Origin: Lachnospiraceae bacterium
GTDB lineage: Bacteria; Bacillota; Clostridia; Lachnospirales; Lachnospiraceae
Direction of reading: 5' to 3'
DNA length: 64,000 nt
NCBI GenBank assembly: GCA_016286035.1
Contig: JAEERY010000087.1
Location: forward strand, 1-64,000
Positions 61,480 through 64,000 of this stretch are shown here, one piece after another (positions within the stretch are counted from its first letter, which is position 1; every line of letters starts with the position of its first letter). The translations under genes were made by a program, and so were the position numbers. Under the pieces are notes generated by a model that was given only the letters and a program-made list of their open reading frames with translations, was not told where the DNA came from and did no database searches.

Positions 61480-62826
61480 GTGAAGGACCATTTCAGACAG
61501 GATATGCCAATCAGAATATGGAAGATAGCCAATATCTTGCTGATCACGGCTATGTGGGCTTGGGTATGGTATACCTATTACAAGGATTATGCCCAGGTTC
61601 AGTATTACCGAAAAGGTGACTGGCTGATGGTCATCATCTTTACTGTGATGTATTGCATATGCTGCAGGGCATATGATGGATTTTATATTGCTACAAGAGT
61701 AATATCCGAGATCATATACAGCCAGTTTCTGGCTATTATGGTGTCGGATATGGTCATGTTTTTGGTAACATGGCTGTTGTCACTGTATTTGCCGAATCTG
61801 ATACCGATAGTGCTGTGTATCATAATGCAGGTGGGCATAAGTACAGTTTGGTCGGTATGTGCTCACAGATGGTATTATGCCACACACAGACCTAAAGTAA
61901 GTGCTGTCATATATGAGCACAGACCGGGGCTTGAAAAGCTTGTCGAAGAGTATGGCATGGAGAAGAAATATGACATACAAAATACAATGACTGTAGAAGA
62001 GGCTCTGGCAAATGTAGAAGCTCTCAGTGAATATGAGACAGTCTTCTTGTCCGGGATAAACAGTCATGACAGAAATATCTTCCTAAAATACTGCGTAGAA
62101 TATGACATAGATGTATATGTAATACCCAGGATCGGAGATATGATCATGGCAAGTGCAAAACAGGAGCATCTGTTTCATCTTCCTATGATGCAGGTAAGAC
62201 GATATCAGCCGGGATTTGAGTATGTGGTCTTCAAAAGACTGTTTGATATAATAGTCAGTCTGTTTGGATTAATTGTTTTTGCACCATTTATGCTTATAAC
62301 AGCTATAGCTGTAAAGAGTGATGGGGGACCGGCATTCTATAAGCAGAAGAGGCTTACCAAGGATGGCAAAGAGTTCTATATACTGAAATTCAGAAGTATG
62401 AGAGTTGATGCCGAGAAAGATGGAGTGGCAAGGCTCTCAACAGGTGATAAGGATGATCGAATAACTAAGGTGGGAAGGATAATAAGAGCCATTAGATTCG
62501 ATGAACTTCCACAGATCTTCAATATCCTTAAAGGTGATATGGCTGTTGTAGGTCCGAGACCCGAAAGACCGGAGATCGCTTCAGAATATGAAAAAGATAT
62601 GCCGGAATTCAGATTAAGACTCCAGACAAAAGCGGGGCTTACGGGATATGCTCAGGTGTATGGCAAGTATAATACTACACCATACGATAAACTCCTTATG
62701 GATCTGATGTATATAGCGAAACCCAGTATAGTAGAGGATTTAAAGATCTGTTTTTTTACTGTAAAGATACTTTTTGAAAAAGAGAGTACCGAGGGCATAA
62801 GCGAAGGGAAAACAACAGCAGTCTGA
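61480..62826 (+). CDS. Polyprenyl glycosylphosphotransferase (sugar transferase, first)
   Basis: This 448-residue enzyme puts a sugar-1-phosphate on undecaprenyl phosphate to start polysaccharide repeat-unit synthesis. Four to five membrane helices (about 15-130), a nucleotide-binding-like middle domain, a further helix (about 250-270) and the catalytic bacterial sugar transferase domain with FYILKFRSMRVDAEK, IRFDELPQIFNIL, GDMAVVGPRPERPEI and TKAGLTGYAQVYGKYNTTPY, all intact. It starts with GTG. The family uses UDP-glucose, galactose or N-acetylated sugars; specificity is not readable. Confidence 0.93.
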   Translation: MKDHFRQDMPIRIWKIANILLITAMWAWVWYTYYKDYAQVQYYRKGDWLMVIIFTVMYCICCRAYDGFYIATRVISEIIYSQFLAIMVSDMVMFLVTWLLSLYLPNLIPIVLCIIMQVGISTVWSVCAHRWYYATHRPKVSAVIYEHRPGLEKLVEEYGMEKKYDIQNTMTVEEALANVEALSEYETVFLSGINSHDRNIFLKYCVEYDIDVYVIPRIGDMIMASAKQEHLFHLPMMQVRRYQPGFEYVVFKRLFDIIVSLFGLIVFAPFMLITAIAVKSDGGPAFYKQKRLTKDGKEFYILKFRSMRVDAEKDGVARLSTGDKDDRITKVGRIIRAIRFDELPQIFNILKGDMAVVGPRPERPEIASEYEKDMPEFRLRLQTKAGLTGYAQVYGKYNTTPYDKLLMDLMYIAKPSIVEDLKICFFTVKILFEKESTEGISEGKTTAV

Positions 62827-62857
62827 TACTGCATAACAGGGTAGACAGGGATAGTAT

Positions 62858-64000
62858 ATGTATAAAAGAAACGCTCGCGGGTGGACAAAACACCTTGATT
62901 TCATCATAATAGACGAGATAGCGCTTCATATTTCTTTTCTGATAGCGTTCATGCTAAGACATGCTGAACTTCCGTATGGCAGGGAACTGTATGTCAATCT
63001 TTTTGTTACCATGGCATTCATTGATGTGTTGGTAATCATCTTTTTTAACACTATGCACAATGTACTTAAAAGAGGATATCTCAAAGAAGTCTCTATGACA
63101 GCACAACAGTGTCTTATTTCTTTTGCTTTCATTAACGTATATGTTTTCAGCGTACAGGCAGGAACGAGTTATTCACGTATAGTAATGTATCTGACACTTA
63201 TCCTGCATATTTTGTTTGGATTTGCAACAAGGATATTGTGGAAGAAGTATATATTGAATAAATATAAGACTGACAGCAACAAAAGCAACATGCTTGCCGT
63301 ACTTGATCCTGATACCGCTGAAGGACTCATAAAGAGACTTTATGACGGTATGATTGGATATAATATTGTCGGTATAGTATTGGGAAGTGATGGTGATCTT
63401 ACAGAGATAAACGGTATACCCATAGTATGTGAACTGGATGATGCGGCAGAATATATAATGAGCAATCCGATCGATGCAGTGTATGTAGACTGTCCCATAA
63501 GTGATTCGGGGATAAGCAGATTAATGGATGAGTGTTTTCAGATGGCAGTTCCTGTTCATTACCATGTATCGGAACTTAAGAAGTATGGAATGTCACAGTT
63601 TGTTGAAAAGATAGGTGGAACGACTTGCCTTACAACAACTCTTAATTATGCATCTTCATCAAAACTTCTTATAAAGAGGATAATAGATATATTGGGTGGA
63701 CTTGTGGGAAGTCTGGTGGCGCTTATACTTATCATAATCATAGGACCTGTAATAAAGATAGCTTCCCCCGGTCCAATCCTGTATTCACAGGAAAGAATAG
63801 GACTTAACGGCAAGAGATTTAAAATGTATAAGCTTAGAAGCATGTATATGGATGCCGATAAGCGCAAAGCTGAACTTATGGAACAGAACCGTATTAAAGA
63901 TGGAATGATGTTTAAGATGGAGTTTGATCCAAGAGTCATCGGTAACAAAGAGTTGCCTGACGGCACAAAAAAGACCGGTGTTGGAGAGTTTATTCGCAGA
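62858..64000 (+). CDS. Polyprenyl glycosylphosphotransferase (second, 3' end cut by window)
   Basis: The frame is open from the ATG at 62858 to the last base, 381 codons. It shows four membrane helices (about 15-125), a Rossmann-like middle domain, the hydrophobic entry IIDILGGLVGSLVALILIII and the beginning of the catalytic domain with ILYSQERIGLNGKRFKMYKL and RSMYMDADKRKAEL. The ELPQ and GPRP motifs are beyond the window. AGACAGGGA lies before the start. Because it follows another complete enzyme of the same family, the operon holds two consecutive initiating transferases. Confidence 0.9.
   Translation, partial: MYKRNARGWTKHLDFIIIDEIALHISFLIAFMLRHAELPYGRELYVNLFVTMAFIDVLVIIFFNTMHNVLKRGYLKEVSMTAQQCLISFAFINVYVFSVQAGTSYSRIVMYLTLILHILFGFATRILWKKYILNKYKTDSNKSNMLAVLDPDTAEGLIKRLYDGMIGYNIVGIVLGSDGDLTEINGIPIVCELDDAAEYIMSNPIDAVYVDCPISDSGISRLMDECFQMAVPVHYHVSELKKYGMSQFVEKIGGTTCLTTTLNYASSSKLLIKRIIDILGGLVGSLVALILIIIIGPVIKIASPGPILYSQERIGLNGKRFKMYKLRSMYMDADKRKAELMEQNRIKDGMMFKMEFDPRVIGNKELPDGTKKTGVGEFIRR

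Overview
The window is a continuous piece of a low-to-moderate GC Gram-positive chromosome, most likely a Lachnospiraceae member close to Butyrivibrio or Pseudobutyrivibrio. That placement is inference. It rests on the order ispF-cysS-mrnC-rlmB-sigH and dgt-dnaG-rpoD-trmK, an A-type RNase P RNA, a 1408-residue two-module dehydratase activase, cytoplasmic GH5 and GH43 enzymes, and AG-rich codon use (AGA, ATA, GGA). Nearly all genes are on the plus strand. The exceptions are tnpB, one chemoreceptor and the activase.

Layout. 1-1046: 5' part of an IS200/IS605-type TnpB element beside a possibly 5'-truncated gene. 1.5-7.2 kb: alarmone synthetase, orphan PEP-synthase-like ATP-grasp protein, glutamine-dependent NAD synthetase. 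7.4-9.6 kb: DUF2975, Xre regulator and DUF4173-type membrane protein. 9.8-12.3 kb: HPt protein and a REC/HD-GYP/GGDEF signalling protein. 12.2-16.0 kb: ispF, cysS, mrnC, rlmB, sigH. 16.3-20.5 kb: RND transporter with a long coiled-coil insertion, behind a promoter with a perfect palindrome. 20.6-24.1 kb: tRNA-Thr, chemoreceptor, YitT protein, chorismate mutase. 24.2-28.0 kb: DUF58 protein, membrane protein with a helical Lys/Glu/Ala tail, GH5 enzyme, small unknown. 28.0-32.2 kb: activase. 32.5-38.8 kb: dgt, dnaG, rpoD, trmK, nucleoside kinase. 38.8-43.3 kb: rnpB, two CobW-type GTPases (one with a giant His/Asp domain, one fused to a YcgQ-like domain), CmpB-type membrane protein, lipid kinase. 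43.4-46.4 kb: PAS chemoreceptor and an AT-rich insert with a DUF2806 gene. 46.4-53.3 kb: heterodimeric ABC exporter, GGDEF/EAL protein, DegT aminotransferase. 53.3-54.0 kb: decayed DNA with integrase and phosphatase remnants. 54.0-56.9 kb: GH43 enzyme and two surface or secreted proteins. 57.1 kb to the end: exopolysaccharide operon.

The exopolysaccharide operon is the most system-like part: CpsB phosphatase, chain-length protein, BY-kinase, a sortase-B-fold lipoprotein that lacks the catalytic residues, an LCP ligase, and two polyprenyl glycosylphosphotransferases, the second cut by the window edge. Together they would initiate, polymerise under tyrosine-phosphorylation control, and attach a surface polysaccharide. 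The inactive sortase lipoprotein and the internal tyrosine-repeat kinase tail are the unusual parts. The CobW pair, with about 40 histidines in 45-bp DNA repeats, is the second notable module.
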